Origin: an uncultured Roseburia sp.
Lineage (GTDB): Bacteria; Bacillota; Clostridia; Lachnospirales; Lachnospiraceae
NCBI GenBank assembly: GCA_947246475.1
Contig: CAMXSH010000009.1
Coordinates: 1 to 60,131, forward strand
Reading direction: 5' to 3'
Length of the DNA stretch: 60,131 bases
How positions within the stretch are numbered: position 1 is the first letter of the stretch; every line of letters starts with the position of its first letter. Under the pieces are notes generated by a model. It saw only the letters and a list, made by a program, of their open reading frames with translations. It did no database searches and had not been told where the DNA came from. A program made the position numbers and the translations under genes. This document shows, piece after piece, positions 22,869-33,480 of the stretch.

Positions 22869-24407
22869 TTACTCGAACTCTATCGTCCCAGGCGGTTTAC
22901 TCGTCAGATCATACATTACCCGGTTAACCCCCTTGACCTCATTTATGATCCGGTTCATCACCTTCTGCAGCACCTCAAAGGGAATCTCTGAGCACTCTGC
23001 TGTCATAAAATCCGTGGTATTCACAGCACGGAGCGCCACTGCATAATCATAGGTTCTCTCATCACCCATCACTCCCACTGAGCGCATATTCGTAAGGGCC
23101 GCAAAATACTGTCCCAGTCCCTCAATGCCAGCATTGGCGATCTCTTCGCGGTAGATCGCATCGGCATCCTGGACGATACGCACTTTCCCTTCGGTAACTT
23201 CACCGACGATACGGATTCCCAGGCCTGGACCAGGGAATGGCTGACGGCTCACGAGATATTCCGGAATGCCAAGTTCTCTGCCGGCGTTCCGCACCTCATC
23301 CTTGAAAAGAAGACGAAGGGGCTCGATAATCTCCTTAAAATCCACACAATCAGGAAGACCGCCTACATTGTGGTGGGACTTGATCACTGCTGATTTGCCC
23401 AGACCAGATTCGATCACATCTGGATATATGGTTCCCTGTACGAGGAAATCCACGGCACCGATCTTCTTTGCCTCTTCTTCAAATACACGAATAAATTCTT
23501 CTCCTATGATCTTACGTTTTTTCTCCGGCTCAGTGACACCAGCAAGTTTATCATAAAAGCGCTGCTGACAGTTTACCCGGATAAAATTCAGGTCATAAGG
23601 ACCCTCCGGACCAAATACTGCCTCAACTTCATCCCCCTCATTCTTGCGTAAGAGCCCCTGGTCCACAAAGACACAGGTCAGCTGTTTTCCGATAGCCTTT
23701 GACAGGAGAACGGCAGCCACGGAAGAATCCACACCGCCGGAAAGGGCGCAAAGAACTTTTCCATCGCCTACTTTTTCCCGCACTGACTTTATCGTATCCT
23801 CCACGAAAGAAGACATTTTCCAGTCACCGCAGCAGTTACATACCTTATATACAAAATTGGAAAGCATTTTCATCCCTTCCTGAGTGTGCATAACCTCCGG
23901 ATGGAACTGGGTTGCATAGAGATTCCTCTCTGGCAGCTCCATTGCCGCCACCGGGCAGACTGGCGTTGTAGCGCTGACAGTAAAACCAGCTGGGGCCTTC
24001 GCGATATAATCTGTATGGCTCATCCAGCAGATCGTGCTTTCGCTGACATCTCCAAATAGCAGAGAAGACTTATTCACTTTCACCTCAGTCTTGCCATACT
24101 CGCTGACTGGTGCAGTCTCCACTTTTCCACCAAGCAGATGAGCCATCAGCTGCGAACCATAACAGATGCCAAGGATCGGAATGCCAAGCTCAAAAATTTC
24201 CCTATCATAACTCGGTGAGTCCTCTCCATATGCACTATTCGGTCCCCCGGTAAAAATAATTCCTTTGGGGTTCATTTCCCTAATCTTCTCCAGGCTCAGT
24301 GTATGGGGATGCACTTCACAGTACACGTTACATTCCCTGACACGTCGGGCGATCAGCTGATTATACTGCCCACCAAAATCCAAAACGATGACAAGTTCCT
24401 TTTCCAA
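22869..24407 (-). CDS. guaA: GMP synthase (glutamine-hydrolysing)
   Basis: This enzyme makes GMP from XMP, ATP and glutamine in purine synthesis. It is full length (512 residues). The N-terminal class I amidotransferase has the nucleophile in [15 protein letters not shown] and the triad histidine in FHPEV. The PP-loop [12 protein letters not shown] marks the ATP-pyrophosphatase domain, and the C-terminal dimerisation domain ends KPPGTIEFE. The stop codon lies six bases from the Tn7-like end, so the gene is intact after insertion. Its 3' end is also a known hotspot for tyrosine-integrase elements. Confidence 0.97.
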   Translation of the reverse strand: MEKELVIVLDFGGQYNQLIARRVRECNVYCEVHPHTLSLEKIREMNPKGIIFTGGPNSAYGEDSPSYDREIFELGIPILGICYGSQLMAHLLGGKVETAPVSEYGKTEVKVNKSSLLFGDVSESTICWMSHTDYIAKAPAGFTVSATTPVCPVAAMELPERNLYATQFHPEVMHTQEGMKMLSNFVYKVCNCCGDWKMSSFVEDTIKSVREKVGDGKVLCALSGGVDSSVAAVLLSKAIGKQLTCVFVDQGLLRKNEGDEVEAVFGPEGPYDLNFIRVNCQQRFYDKLAGVTEPEKKRKIIGEEFIRVFEEEAKKIGAVDFLVQGTIYPDVIESGLGKSAVIKSHHNVGGLPDCVDFKEIIEPLRLLFKDEVRNAGRELGIPEYLVSRQPFPGPGLGIRIVGEVTEGKVRIVQDADAIYREEIANAGIEGLGQYFAALTNMRSVGVMGDERTYDYAVALRAVNTTDFMTAECSEIPFEVLQKVMNRIINEVKGVNRVMYDLTSKPPGTIEFE

Positions 24408-24608
24408 TGCTGTCTCCTCCTTCTCATTGTATCAGCCAGACATAGCGCCAGCCAAATAAAAACATTCTATATTTTACAATCTGCCACACTATATTTTCCT
24501 GCCAAAACTGCTTATCCCCAGATTTGGCAGAGCTTTATAAAGTGTGGTTTACATAAAACAACTCCATATCCGTTGTACTAGTATAACAAGAAATCAGAAA
24601 TTTGGCAA
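24408..24608 (-). promoter_or_regulatory. guaA promoter and about 165-nt structured leader
   Basis: The promoter TTGCCA (complement of 24603-24608), 17 bases, TATACT (complement of 24580-24585) is clear. The leader can fold into an outer stem CCACACT/AGTGTGG (24484-24490 with 24541-24547) enclosing CTGCCAAA/TTTGGCAG (24499-24506 with 24523-24530) and an asymmetric internal loop. It lacks the core of a purine riboswitch. A GGAGGAG ribosome-binding site follows. Control by structure is inferred. Confidence 0.5.
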
Positions 24609-24647
24609 GCGCCACCATCTCCGTAACTTATCCGTAGATATATCATT

Positions 24648-24857
24648 CTATGACATATCTTTCCAGTTCAAAAGCAATTTGAAATGCCCTGCATCCTGTT
24701 GTGTATTTTTCGTTTCTCCCTCTTTTCGCCCGGAATCCCATTTAGGTGCGTCAAGCCAATCACCGCTAGTGAAAAAAGTATACAGGTTTAATTCTTTAAA
24801 GTCACACATTGCCTGTAAGGCGGTACATACCATTTCCACAGAAATACAATTCTTCAA
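24648..24857 (-). CDS. Doubtful 69-codon frame, unknown
   Basis: The gap between guaA and the LRR gene (24609-25167) contains one minus-strand frame, MKNCISVEMVCTALQAMCDF... with DWLDAPKWDSGRKEGE in the middle. No clear ribosome-binding site or homologue comes to mind. Short readable stretches in other frames nearby (for example ERSAIDTAIELVCQNK near 25130) suggest remnants of decayed genes. Treat as low confidence. Confidence 0.2.
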   Translation of the reverse strand: MKNCISVEMVCTALQAMCDFKELNLYTFFTSGDWLDAPKWDSGRKEGETKNTQQDAGHFKLLLNWKDMS

Positions 24858-25022
24858 AAAGCCCTGGGGGCGTTCTCCTTGCGGTATAGATCGATAACCG
24901 CATTTGATTGATTGCCAAAAGATTCTGTCAGATAATTTCTTCCCCCTGAAAATAAAGGATGGTTTCAGAAATCATCTTACATTGTCACATGTTATTTTTA
25001 TGTCCTTCCGCTGGTGTAAAAA

Positions 25023-25050
25023 ACAGCGGTCAGGCAAAGCTGACCGCTGT
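25023..25050 (-). terminator. Intrinsic terminator downstream of LRR gene
   Basis: The perfect 11-bp stem ACAGCGGTCAG ... CTGACCGCTGT is followed on the minus strand by TTTTTT (AAAAAA at 25018-25022 in the plus strand context). It lies about 120 bases after the LRR-Fn3 gene's stop and would end that transcript. Confidence 0.75.
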
Positions 25051-25167
25051 CGTTCTCATGGCATGTTCCACGTTTTTCTATCCCTTACGCCCCTGCAATC
25101 GCGTAAGTTATCATGTTTTGTTCTGGCACACCAGCTCAATGGCGGTGTCTATTGCACTGCGTTCCCA

Positions 25168-26730
25168 TTATTTCAGAGTCTTTGCTTTTACTGCTGAATA
25201 AGTTCCCCAGACTTTCTTGCCATTCACCGTCTTGTAGGCACGAATCTTGTAATAGTATTTTACATTACGTGTCGTCTTCTTTATATGGGTCAGCTTGGAG
25301 CCAGAAGTGATCGTCTTGATATTGGAAAATCCGCTGGTCTTGGATTTGGAGCGGTAAATGCGGTATCCGCTTGCACCCGCCACCTTATTCCAGGACAGTT
25401 TTACTTTGGTACGGTTATATTTTGCCACAGACACAGAACCTGGCTTTGCCGGAACTGGTTTGCCGCCAACCACGCTGGAATATTCTCCAAAGTAATAATT
25501 GCCATCAATCAGACGATATGCACGCACCTTGTAATAATACTGGGTGCCGCATGAAATTCCCGAGTTTGTATAGGTAACTTTTGAATTGGTTGTGATGGAT
25601 TTGATCTTTGTAAATCCACTGGTCTTAGATGTGGAACGATAAATGCGGTAACCTGTTGCACCATCCACGCCGCTCCAAGTCAGTTTAACTTTATTGTAGC
25701 CGGAGCTGGCAACTGTGAGTGTATCAACTTTACCCAGTGTCACAGACTTATCCACAAAATCTGTTTTATCCACGTTAACCGTTACGGTTACACTCTGAAG
25801 AGTGCCTGGAATAACATAAGTATAGGTAAAAGATGCTGGTACCCCTGTGATCTTATCCCAAACAATCGCTCTGCTGGCAGCATTATAAGCACCGCCATTG
25901 GAGATATTTGCTGGAGCCTCAGCCCCTGTTGGAAGAACTACACCACAATCCGTTCCTACTGCCTGTACCTTCAATGTGATTTCGCTTCTGCGGTTTTCCA
26001 GAACCTTGAGGTTTTTCAGGCTGGACACATTGAGAGTCAAAAGAGCATTGCCATCACAGTACACACGTTCCAGCGCCACCAGTCCATCCAGTCCCAGGCT
26101 GGTCAGATCATTGTTGCTGCAGTCCAGTGAAACCAGCTGGTAAAGACCTGCCACATTCAGCATTGTCAGCTTGTTGTTACTGCAGTCCAGCGTCTCCAGG
26201 CTGGTCATGCCGGAGAGGCTAAGAATAGCAAGGTTGTTGTTTCTGCAGTTGATCTCTTTCAGAGCGTTATCTTTACCATAGGTAAACTGAGTCAGGTCAT
26301 TGTAAGATACATTGATCTTTTCCAGCTTTGTTAACTGGGTTATATCAATAAGCTGAAGATTGTTATAGGAAGCATCCAGCTCTGTAATACCTGTGAAATA
26401 CTCAATACCTTTGAGATTTACGATATTTTTTCCGCTGATATCAAGTAATCCTGTGATATCACGCAGTTTTTCTCCCATCTCTGCAGTAAACTTATCATCG
26501 TCCTTCGCATTTTTTTCAAAATAAGTTTCGTTTATAAATTTACGAAAATTATCATCTGGGATCGCCGTCTTAAATGTAGTTCCTTCCGGGATCACCACCG
26601 CATCTGTTTCTACCTGCGCAGGTGTCGGTGTCGGAAGCACCTCCGCATTCACGGGTGTTACTGCGATCATCTGCACCATCAGCATACCGCAGACACCAAT
26701 ACATGCTTTCTTTAAATGTCTTCTTATCAT
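25168..26730 (-). CDS. Secreted leucine-rich-repeat and Fn3 protein
   Basis: ATG 26730 (MIRRHLKKACIGVCGMLMVQ) follows GGGAGG and gives a signal peptide ending near VNAE, then a Pro/Thr-rich stretch. Residues about 90-260 are leucine-rich repeats (L...LDCSNN-L..L repeats such as TSLETLDCSNNKLTMLNV). The C-terminal half has two fibronectin-type-III-like domains, each with W(S/N)xVxGAxGYRIYRS. No sortase motif is seen, so the protein is probably secreted or wall-associated non-covalently. It may bind host or polymer ligands. It forms a single gene with its own terminator. Confidence 0.85.
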   Translation of the reverse strand: MIRRHLKKACIGVCGMLMVQMIAVTPVNAEVLPTPTPAQVETDAVVIPEGTTFKTAIPDDNFRKFINETYFEKNAKDDDKFTAEMGEKLRDITGLLDISGKNIVNLKGIEYFTGITELDASYNNLQLIDITQLTKLEKINVSYNDLTQFTYGKDNALKEINCRNNNLAILSLSGMTSLETLDCSNNKLTMLNVAGLYQLVSLDCSNNDLTSLGLDGLVALERVYCDGNALLTLNVSSLKNLKVLENRRSEITLKVQAVGTDCGVVLPTGAEAPANISNGGAYNAASRAIVWDKITGVPASFTYTYVIPGTLQSVTVTVNVDKTDFVDKSVTLGKVDTLTVASSGYNKVKLTWSGVDGATGYRIYRSTSKTSGFTKIKSITTNSKVTYTNSGISCGTQYYYKVRAYRLIDGNYYFGEYSSVVGGKPVPAKPGSVSVAKYNRTKVKLSWNKVAGASGYRIYRSKSKTSGFSNIKTITSGSKLTHIKKTTRNVKYYYKIRAYKTVNGKKVWGTYSAVKAKTLK

Positions 26731-26829
26731 GATTGTTCCTCCCTGTCTGAATATTTCTGTTTTACAAGTCACATTATAAAAAATGATTTTGACAGTTTTT
26801 TGACCAAATATTGGCAAAGATAAGTCATT

Positions 26830-27723
26830 TTATCCCCACACATAATCAATGGCATTGTGGCAGCACTGGATCTCCGTTTTCTGATAACTTCCTCCATTCT
26901 CTCCATCCAGCGTAAATGGAATCTCCTCTTCTGACAAAATAGAAAAATTCTTTCCGTGAAATCCCAGGATCTGTTCATTAGGTTTCAGTGTTACAAAGGA
27001 ATTTAACACTGCCTGAAGTTCCAGTGGATTTTTCGGTTTCCGGATAAATACTCCCTCAAACTTTCCGTCATTCAGTGACACCATCCCCTTTTTAAAGAAA
27101 GAAAAACCGCCGATGCTCCTGGCATTGCTCACCATTCCAAAGATAAAATCATCCTCAACCGTCTCCTGATCTGCCTGGATCACTGCATGGTATGCCTTAA
27201 TATTTCCAAGCTGGGCCATGCCCTGCAGGATGTAAGCCGTCTTTCCAAGCAGATTCTTAAACGCCTGGGGCGTCTCATAGGATACCGAAGTAAATGCACC
27301 AAATGCCGCTACATAAGTAAAACACCGCCCATTCATCAGCCCGATGTCCACCGGCTTCACCCTGTCCCTGGCTGCCACCCTGGCCGCCAGCTTGATCCTC
27401 ATGGGCAGCTTCAACCCCTTGGCAAAATCGTTCACTGTCCCCGTGGGAATATATCCACACACTGGCCGCTCCCCTGGAGACAGCTGCATCAATCCCTGGG
27501 TCACCTCATGAAGGGTTCCATCCCCGCCGGAGCAGATCACCCGGTCATAGTCTTTTCCTAATTCTACGACAATCTCTGTCGCCTCTGCCTCCCGCTGGGT
27601 AGCGTAAACCGTCACCTCATACTCCGCCTTCATAAAGGTCTCGATCACATCTGAAAGCTTATTCTTCATCGTTCCCTTTCCGGCACAGGGATTGTAAACA
27701 AACAGCAGCTTCTTTTCCCTCAC
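26830..27723 (-). CDS. Diacylglycerol/lipid kinase family protein
   Basis: This YegS/DagK-type lipid kinase uses ATP to phosphorylate diacylglycerol or a related lipid. Motifs are NPCAGKGTM at the N-terminus, CSGGDGTLHEV (the GGDGT loop) and PTGTVNDFAK. The length of 297 residues is usual. The start is GTG 27723 with AAAGGAG upstream. It lies 19 bases after queA on the same strand and probably shares its transcript. Confidence 0.9.
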   Translation of the reverse strand: MREKKLLFVYNPCAGKGTMKNKLSDVIETFMKAEYEVTVYATQREAEATEIVVELGKDYDRVICSGGDGTLHEVTQGLMQLSPGERPVCGYIPTGTVNDFAKGLKLPMRIKLAARVAARDRVKPVDIGLMNGRCFTYVAAFGAFTSVSYETPQAFKNLLGKTAYILQGMAQLGNIKAYHAVIQADQETVEDDFIFGMVSNARSIGGFSFFKKGMVSLNDGKFEGVFIRKPKNPLELQAVLNSFVTLKPNEQILGFHGKNFSILSEEEIPFTLDGENGGSYQKTEIQCCHNAIDYVWG

Positions 27724-27742
27724 TTCCTGATTCTCCTTTCCA

Positions 27743-28771
27743 TTACTCCGTTATATACATAGCATCCCCAAAACTAAAAAAACGATAGCCCTCTCTTACG
27801 GCCTCTTCGTAAGCACGGAGTACAAACTCTTTTCCCGCCAGCGCTGAAACCAGCATCAGAAGTGTAGACTCCGGCAGATGAAAATTTGTGATCAGCTCAT
27901 CCATAATCTGAAAGCGGTAGCCGGGATAAATAAAGATCTCCGTATTCTCCTCTGCAGCCCGCAGAACTCCGTCCCCATCCGCCGCGGACTCGATGGTCCG
28001 GCAGCTGGTAGTTCCCACACAGATGATCCTTCCTCCGGCTTTTTTCGCCCGGTTGATCTTTTCCGCCTCTGCCGGCTCAATAAAATAATGCTCCGAGTGC
28101 ATATGATGTTCTGTCACATCTTCCACCTTTACCGGCCGGAAGGTACCCAGCCCCACATGGAGGGTAACGTTTGCCACCGCCACACCCTTTTCCTCCAGTT
28201 CCCGGAACAGTTCTTCCGTAAAATGCAGTCCCGCCGTGGGCGCTGCCGCAGAGCCATCATATCTGGCATATACGGTCTGATAACGGTTCTTATCCTCCAG
28301 CTTATGGGTAATATACGGAGGCAGGGGCATTTGTCCAAGACGGTCCAGTATTTCTTCAAAGATCCCCTCATAAGAAAAGCGGATACGGCGGTTGCCATCT
28401 TCCTGCACTCCGACAATCTCCCCCCGCAGTTCTCCCTCCCCGAAGACCACCTTCACTCCAGTCCGCGCCTTTTTCCCCGGCTTTACCAAGGTCTCCCACA
28501 CATCATCTTCATGACGCTTTAACAATAAAAATTCGATAACCCCCCCGGTATCTTCTCTGGTTCCAAACAATCTGGCTGGTATCACTTTCGTATTATTTCT
28601 CACCAGGCAGTCCCCCGGTCTCAAATATTCCACAATATCCGTAAATTTACGATGCTCAATAGTACCAGTCTTCCTATGAAGGACCATCAGCCGGGAAGAG
28701 CTGCGTTCTGTCAGCGGATCCTGTGCGATCTGCTCTTCTGGCAGCTCAAAATAAAAATCACTTGTCTTCAA
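27743..28771 (-). CDS. queA: S-adenosylmethionine:tRNA ribosyltransferase-isomerase
   Basis: QueA forms epoxyqueuosine in tRNA from preQ1-tRNA and SAM. The TTG start at 28771 ([20 protein letters not shown]) fits the family's N-terminus and has GGAG nine bases upstream. An ATG 39 bases earlier would add atypical residues. Family blocks include [23 protein letters not shown] and [11 protein letters not shown]. It pairs with the lipid kinase gene and is divergent from ppx. No queuosine riboswitch was recognised. Confidence 0.93.
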   Translation of the reverse strand: MKTSDFYFELPEEQIAQDPLTERSSSRLMVLHRKTGTIEHRKFTDIVEYLRPGDCLVRNNTKVIPARLFGTREDTGGVIEFLLLKRHEDDVWETLVKPGKKARTGVKVVFGEGELRGEIVGVQEDGNRRIRFSYEGIFEEILDRLGQMPLPPYITHKLEDKNRYQTVYARYDGSAAAPTAGLHFTEELFRELEEKGVAVANVTLHVGLGTFRPVKVEDVTEHHMHSEHYFIEPAEAEKINRAKKAGGRIICVGTTSCRTIESAADGDGVLRAAEENTEIFIYPGYRFQIMDELITNFHLPESTLLMLVSALAGKEFVLRAYEEAVREGYRFFSFGDAMYITE

Positions 28772-28919
28772 TCTTATGTTCTCCAATCCACCGCAGACAA
28801 CCTGCTTCATTTTCTGCGGCCTTACCTGTCTATTGTAGTATAAGTTCCAGATCTTTGCAAGTATTCTGATTTCGCAGAATCCACAAAAAAATGTACTTTT
28901 TTCTATGTTTTTACTGGTG

Positions 28920-28943
28920 TTTTTTACAAAAAAATCGTATAAT
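28920..28943 (+). promoter_or_regulatory. Promoter of the ppx-ppk1 operon
   Basis: TATAAT at 28938-28943 stands about 37 bases before the ppx start. A -35 box is weak (TGGTGT 18 bases upstream is the best fit). The region is AT-rich and shared with the divergent queA gene. Confidence 0.5.
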
Positions 28944-28979
28944 AGAATTACTAAATATAAGGAACGGAGAGAAGAAAAT

Positions 28980-30494
28980 ATGGCGATAAATACCTACGCT
29001 GCCATCGATGTAGGTTCCGAAGAACTTGCCATGAAGATTTATGAGGTGTCAAAAGCCCATGGCATCCGCGAACTCACTCATCTGAGGCATAAAATGTCCT
29101 TAGGCTCAGAGATTTTCTCCCACGGTCAGGTTTCCTACCGGACCATGTCAGAGATCTGCCGGGTACTAAGGGATTACAAAAAAATCATGCAGGAATACCA
29201 GGTATCCACCTACCATGCCTATGGCACCGACGCCCTGCGGGAAGCATCCAATAAGCTGGTCCTCTTAGACCAGATCAAACTGCAGGCAGACGTGAAAGTA
29301 AAGATCCTGAGCAACAGCGAAGAGCGTTTTTTGTATTTTAAAGCTGTGTTCCTAAAGGAAAAGAACTTCTCTGAACTGATCGACAAAGGCGCCCTCATCG
29401 TGGATATCCAGGCGGGCAGCATACAGCTGTCCCTGTTCCACCTGGGAACCCTGGAATTCACCCAGAACCTGAAACTTGGCTCCTCCCGGATCCGGGAGCT
29501 CCTTCACACCATTGAACCGGAGATCTTCAGCTTCAATGAATTAATTTCCGAATACATGAACAAGGATCTGACTGAGTTCTGCCGGATGTATCTGGATAAC
29601 CAGAAGATTGCCCATATTGTCTCGGTAGGGGACCAGATTCCTGAAATCAAACAGCTGCTTAAGGAAAGATATGCAGACTTTACAGGGCTTATGTCGCAAA
29701 AAGAATTAGCCAGTATAAATTCTGCTTTTCTGCCAGGCATCGAAGCAAATGAGGCGATGGCGCCCACGGTCCTTCTTTTGAAAAAGATCGCTGCCCTGAC
29801 CAAATGTGAGGATATTTATATGTCAGCCATTGACCTCTGTGACAGCATGGTAGCAGAATATGCCGAACGCAAGGAACGGATCAATTCTGGCCATGACTTT
29901 ACCAGGGACATCCTTACCACGTCGAAAAACATCGCCCTGCGCTATCATACAGACATGAAACACGTAGAAAATGTCACCTATCTGGCATTGGAGATATTTG
30001 ACAGTATTCGGAAACTCCATGGCCTGGGCAAGCGGGAACGCCTGCTGCTACAGATCGGTGTCATACTCCACAGCTGCGGCGCATATGTCAATATGGAGCA
30101 GACCAGGGAAAATTCTTACAAGATCATCATGAGTACCGAGATCATCGGTATTTCCCACAAAGAACGTGTAATCGTGGCAAATATCCTGCGCTACAACAGC
30201 GAATATTTTCCTCCCTTTGAAGAAATCGGAGACGACATCTCCCGGGAAGAATATATCACCATCGTAAAATTGTGTGCGATCCTCAAGCTGGCAAATGTCC
30301 TGGACAAGAGCAATTCCCAGAAGATCCGCCAGGTCGGGGTAACACTCCAGGATAGTTCCCTGCACATCGTCGCCTACACCATGGCAGATATTACATTAGA
30401 GAAAGGACTGTTTCACCGGAAAGCCGATGTGTTTGAAGAAGCCTTCGGGATCCGTCCGGTGCTGAAAAAGAAAAATAAAAGAAAAGAGGGATAG
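28980..30494 (+). CDS. Ppx/GppA family exopolyphosphatase with HD domain
   Basis: The family removes terminal phosphates from polyphosphate or pppGpp. ATG 28980 ([20 protein letters not shown]) follows GGAGAG. The N-terminal about 300 residues are an actin-fold ASKHA domain ([31 protein letters not shown]), and the rest is an HD-type domain ([17 protein letters not shown]). The gene ends three bases before ppk1, so synthesis and breakdown of polyphosphate are co-transcribed. Substrate preference cannot be told from sequence. Confidence 0.88.
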   Translation: MAINTYAAIDVGSEELAMKIYEVSKAHGIRELTHLRHKMSLGSEIFSHGQVSYRTMSEICRVLRDYKKIMQEYQVSTYHAYGTDALREASNKLVLLDQIKLQADVKVKILSNSEERFLYFKAVFLKEKNFSELIDKGALIVDIQAGSIQLSLFHLGTLEFTQNLKLGSSRIRELLHTIEPEIFSFNELISEYMNKDLTEFCRMYLDNQKIAHIVSVGDQIPEIKQLLKERYADFTGLMSQKELASINSAFLPGIEANEAMAPTVLLLKKIAALTKCEDIYMSAIDLCDSMVAEYAERKERINSGHDFTRDILTTSKNIALRYHTDMKHVENVTYLALEIFDSIRKLHGLGKRERLLLQIGVILHSCGAYVNMEQTRENSYKIIMSTEIIGISHKERVIVANILRYNSEYFPPFEEIGDDISREEYITIVKLCAILKLANVLDKSNSQKIRQVGVTLQDSSLHIVAYTMADITLEKGLFHRKADVFEEAFGIRPVLKKKNKRKEG

Positions 30495-30497
30495 ATC

Positions 30498-32588
30498 ATG
30501 AGCAAATTTTACAATAGAGAGCTGAGCTGGCTCGGATTTAATTACCGTGTTCTCTCAGAGGCAAAGGACAAATCCATCCCACTGATGGAACGCCTCAAAT
30601 TTTTAAGTATCACGGCTTCCAACCTGGACGAATTTTTTATGATCCGCGTCGCCTCATTAAAAGATATGGTTCACGCCAGATACACGAAAAAGGACATCGC
30701 AGGACTCACCCCAAAGGAACAGCTGGAAACAATCTCCCAGGGAACCCATGAACTGGTAGAATCCCAGTACAACATATACAATCGTTCCTTTCTTCCTTCC
30801 CTGAAACGCCAGGGGCTGAAGATCATCACCCAGTACGAAAATCTGACAAAAGAACAGGCAGCCTATGTAGATAACTACTTTCTCAAAGAAGTATATCCGG
30901 TGCTTACCCCGATGGCAGTGGATTCTTCCCGCCCATTTCCGCTGATCCGCAACAAATCCCTGAACATCGCAGCGCTTCTAATGGACAAAAAGCAGAAAGA
31001 CACCTACGATTTTGCCACAGTTCAGGTTCCCTCCGTACTGCCAAGAATCGTAACCGTGCCCTCGGAAAAAGAAGGGGAAACCGCAATCCTTCTGCTGGAG
31101 CAGGTGATTGAAAAAAACATACAGAAACTATTTCTTAATTATAAGGTTCTGGCTGCCACCCCTTACCGGGTTATGAGAAATGCCGACCTGACCATTGACG
31201 AGGACGAGGCAGCTGATCTTCTGATCGAAATTGAAAAACAGCTGAAAAAACGTCAGTGGGGAGAGGCAATCCGCCTGGAAGTGGAACGGGGCATCGACAA
31301 GAGACTTTTAAAAATACTGAAAAAAGAACTGATGATCCAGGAAGAAGATATTTTCAAGATCCATGGGCCTCTAGATCTGACCTTTCTCATGAAAGTGTAT
31401 GGAATGGAAGGCTTTGACCACCTCAAAGAACCCCGCTTTACCCCCCAGCCCCCAAAAAATCTCGATATGGACAGGGATCTCTTTGAACAGATACGGGAGG
31501 GCGACATCCTCCTTCACCACCCATACGAGACCTTTAATCCCGTGGTAAATTTTGTCCGCCTCGCCGCCAAGGATCCAGACGTCCTCGCCATCAAACAGAC
31601 ACTGTACCGCGTCAGCAGCCACTCACCGATTATCGCCTCCCTGGCCCAGGCCGCAGAAAACGGCAAACAGGTCACGGTGCTGGTGGAGCTGAAAGCGCGT
31701 TTTGATGAAGAAAATAATATCGTCTGGGCGAGAAAACTGGAAAAAGCAGGCTGCCATGTGATCTATGGTCTGGTGGGACTCAAGACCCACAGCAAGATTA
31801 CCCTGGTAGTCCGCAGGGAAGAAGATGGCATCCGCCGCTACGTCCATCTCGGCACCGGAAACTATAATGACTCTACCGCAAAACTATATACAGATATGGG
31901 AATCTTTACCTGCAAACGCCCTTATGGTGAGGACGCCACCGCTGTATTCAATATGCTTTCAGGCTACTCGGAGCCGCTGGCATGGAATAAGCTCTCCCTG
32001 GCACCGATCTGGCTGCGCAACAAATTTGTAGCGCTGATTGAGAGGGAACGTGACAATGCCCTCAAGGGCAAACCGGCAAAGATCATAGCTAAAATGAATT
32101 CCCTGTGCGATGCGGGGATCATCAAAGCCCTCTACGATGCCTCGGCAGCCGGCGTGGAGATCGACCTGATCGTCCGGGGAATCTGCTGCCTCAAACAGGG
32201 CATTAAGGGCATGAGCGAGACCATCCGCGTCCGCTCCATCGTGGGCACCTTCCTGGAACACTCCCGGATCTATTATTTTGAAAATGACGGAGATTCTGAG
32301 ATCTATATGGGAAGTGCGGACTGGATGCCAAGAAACCTTGACAAACGGGTGGAAATCCTGTTCCCGGTGGAGGACGAAAAGCTCAAAGAACAGATCGTGC
32401 ATGTCCTGGATCTCCAGCTTGCCGACAACCAAAAAGCCCACCTTCTCCAGCCAGACGACGTGATCGATAAAGAAAAGGGAAGCCCGGTGGACATCTACGG
32501 CGGCATCTATAAAAAAGTAGAGCGCCGGGGCAAAGCGCCAGTCTGCTCCCAGATCCAGTTCTGCAGAGAAGCAAAAAACCGGCTGTAG
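30498..32588 (+). CDS. ppk1: Polyphosphate kinase 1
   Basis: This enzyme polymerises the ATP gamma-phosphate into polyphosphate and is membrane-associated in many bacteria. The N-domain begins FYNRELSWLGFNYRVLSEA, followed by the head domain and the two PLD-like catalytic domains. The autophosphorylated histidine is in HLGTGNYNDSTAK, and the second motif is FLEHSRIYYFENDGD. The full length of 696 residues is normal. It follows ppx by three bases and ends before a strong terminator. Confidence 0.96.
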   Translation: MSKFYNRELSWLGFNYRVLSEAKDKSIPLMERLKFLSITASNLDEFFMIRVASLKDMVHARYTKKDIAGLTPKEQLETISQGTHELVESQYNIYNRSFLPSLKRQGLKIITQYENLTKEQAAYVDNYFLKEVYPVLTPMAVDSSRPFPLIRNKSLNIAALLMDKKQKDTYDFATVQVPSVLPRIVTVPSEKEGETAILLLEQVIEKNIQKLFLNYKVLAATPYRVMRNADLTIDEDEAADLLIEIEKQLKKRQWGEAIRLEVERGIDKRLLKILKKELMIQEEDIFKIHGPLDLTFLMKVYGMEGFDHLKEPRFTPQPPKNLDMDRDLFEQIREGDILLHHPYETFNPVVNFVRLAAKDPDVLAIKQTLYRVSSHSPIIASLAQAAENGKQVTVLVELKARFDEENNIVWARKLEKAGCHVIYGLVGLKTHSKITLVVRREEDGIRRYVHLGTGNYNDSTAKLYTDMGIFTCKRPYGEDATAVFNMLSGYSEPLAWNKLSLAPIWLRNKFVALIERERDNALKGKPAKIIAKMNSLCDAGIIKALYDASAAGVEIDLIVRGICCLKQGIKGMSETIRVRSIVGTFLEHSRIYYFENDGDSEIYMGSADWMPRNLDKRVEILFPVEDEKLKEQIVHVLDLQLADNQKAHLLQPDDVIDKEKGSPVDIYGGIYKKVERRGKAPVCSQIQFCREAKNRL

Positions 32589-32607
32589 GAGACAGCAGAA
32601 AGCATAA

Positions 32608-32645
32608 AGGGGTGTCCCAAAGTTTTATCACTTTGAGACACCCCT
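32608..32645. terminator. Bidirectional terminator between ppk1 and alarmone synthetase
   Basis: AGGGGTGTCCCAAAGT pairs with ACTTTGAGACACCCCT (one mismatch) around a 6-base loop, lying between two convergent genes. The T-run is short on both sides, yet the position fits termination of both. Confidence 0.7.
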
Positions 32646-32663
32646 CCTCACAGCATAATCAGC

Positions 32664-33380
32664 CTATTCCACACTCAGATTCTCTGCCAGCCTCTGCATC
32701 TTCCGGTCCGCCCGCGCCATCAGGTCCGCACACCGTTTGAGCTGCTTGTGCATCTCCTGGGTAAACTCTTTTTCTTTTTTATAACGCAGCTGGTGTTCCG
32801 TACTCGCCCAGAAATTCATCGCGATGGTTCTCAGCTGGATTTCGATGGGAACCTTGCGCATCTGGTCAGAAAAGAAAACATCCACCATCAGGATCAGATG
32901 CAGGCTGCGGTATCCGTTATCCTTTGGTGTTTCTATGTAATCTTTCACCCGGATCACTTCCACATCCGTCTGATTCATCAGCATCCTAGCCACATGGTAC
33001 ACATCGGAGATAAAAGGACATACCACCCGAACTCCCGCCACGTCATAAATATTTCGCATCATGCAGCTGATGGTAAGGGGCAGCCTCTTCTTCTTCATCT
33101 TTCCAATAATACTGTCAGAAGTTTTTACCCGGCTCTTGATATTTTCAATGGGATTCCGGTCATTGCAGTACTGAAACTCTTTATTCAAAATCTCAAGCTT
33201 TGCTGTCACCTGCTGAATCCCCGCCTCATAAAAGAACATAATCTGCCGGTATTGTTTTTCCATATCAAGATCGTCCGCCATCAAAGGCAGGAGCATCTCA
33301 GCTTCTTCCTCACTGACTACATCGATGAACTCCACTTCCCCATCTTTTTTTGTATTTAAACGACTCAAAATATTATTCAA
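32664..33380 (-). CDS. Small alarmone synthetase (RelQ-type)
   Basis: This is a (p)ppGpp synthetase domain without hydrolase or TGS domains. The 238-residue protein has VKTSDSIIGKMKKK (substrate-binding K/R), the DVAGVRVVCPF segment, YRSLHLILMV and IEIQLRT motifs of RelA/SpoT synthetases, plus a C-terminal helix for oligomerisation. The start is probably TTG 33380 with AAGGATGTG upstream. It is convergent with ppx-ppk1. Alarmones and polyphosphate metabolism are linked in other bacteria, but no shared control is seen here. Confidence 0.88.
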   Translation of the reverse strand: MNNILSRLNTKKDGEVEFIDVVSEEEAEMLLPLMADDLDMEKQYRQIMFFYEAGIQQVTAKLEILNKEFQYCNDRNPIENIKSRVKTSDSIIGKMKKKRLPLTISCMMRNIYDVAGVRVVCPFISDVYHVARMLMNQTDVEVIRVKDYIETPKDNGYRSLHLILMVDVFFSDQMRKVPIEIQLRTIAMNFWASTEHQLRYKKEKEFTQEMHKQLKRCADLMARADRKMQRLAENLSVE

Positions 33381-33480
33381 TATATCACATCCTTCAGCCT
33401 TATTATAACAGAAAATCTTGAATTATCTGTCAAGATAATGTTAAGGAAATGTAAAAAAGATGCGACTGAGAACTTTCCTA

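Noticed and set aside
22860..22871. Attachment site of a tyrosine-integrase ICE at the guaA 3' end
   Set aside because: No integrase gene or direct repeat of the guaA end was found, while tns genes and a TGT-ended repeat array are present.
24408..24600. Purine riboswitch upstream of guaA
   Set aside because: The conserved three-way junction and loop sequences are absent.
24904..25197. Plus-strand frame of 97 codons
   Set aside because: No ribosome-binding site, it crosses a strong terminator stem and overlaps the end of the LRR gene, so it is likely chance.
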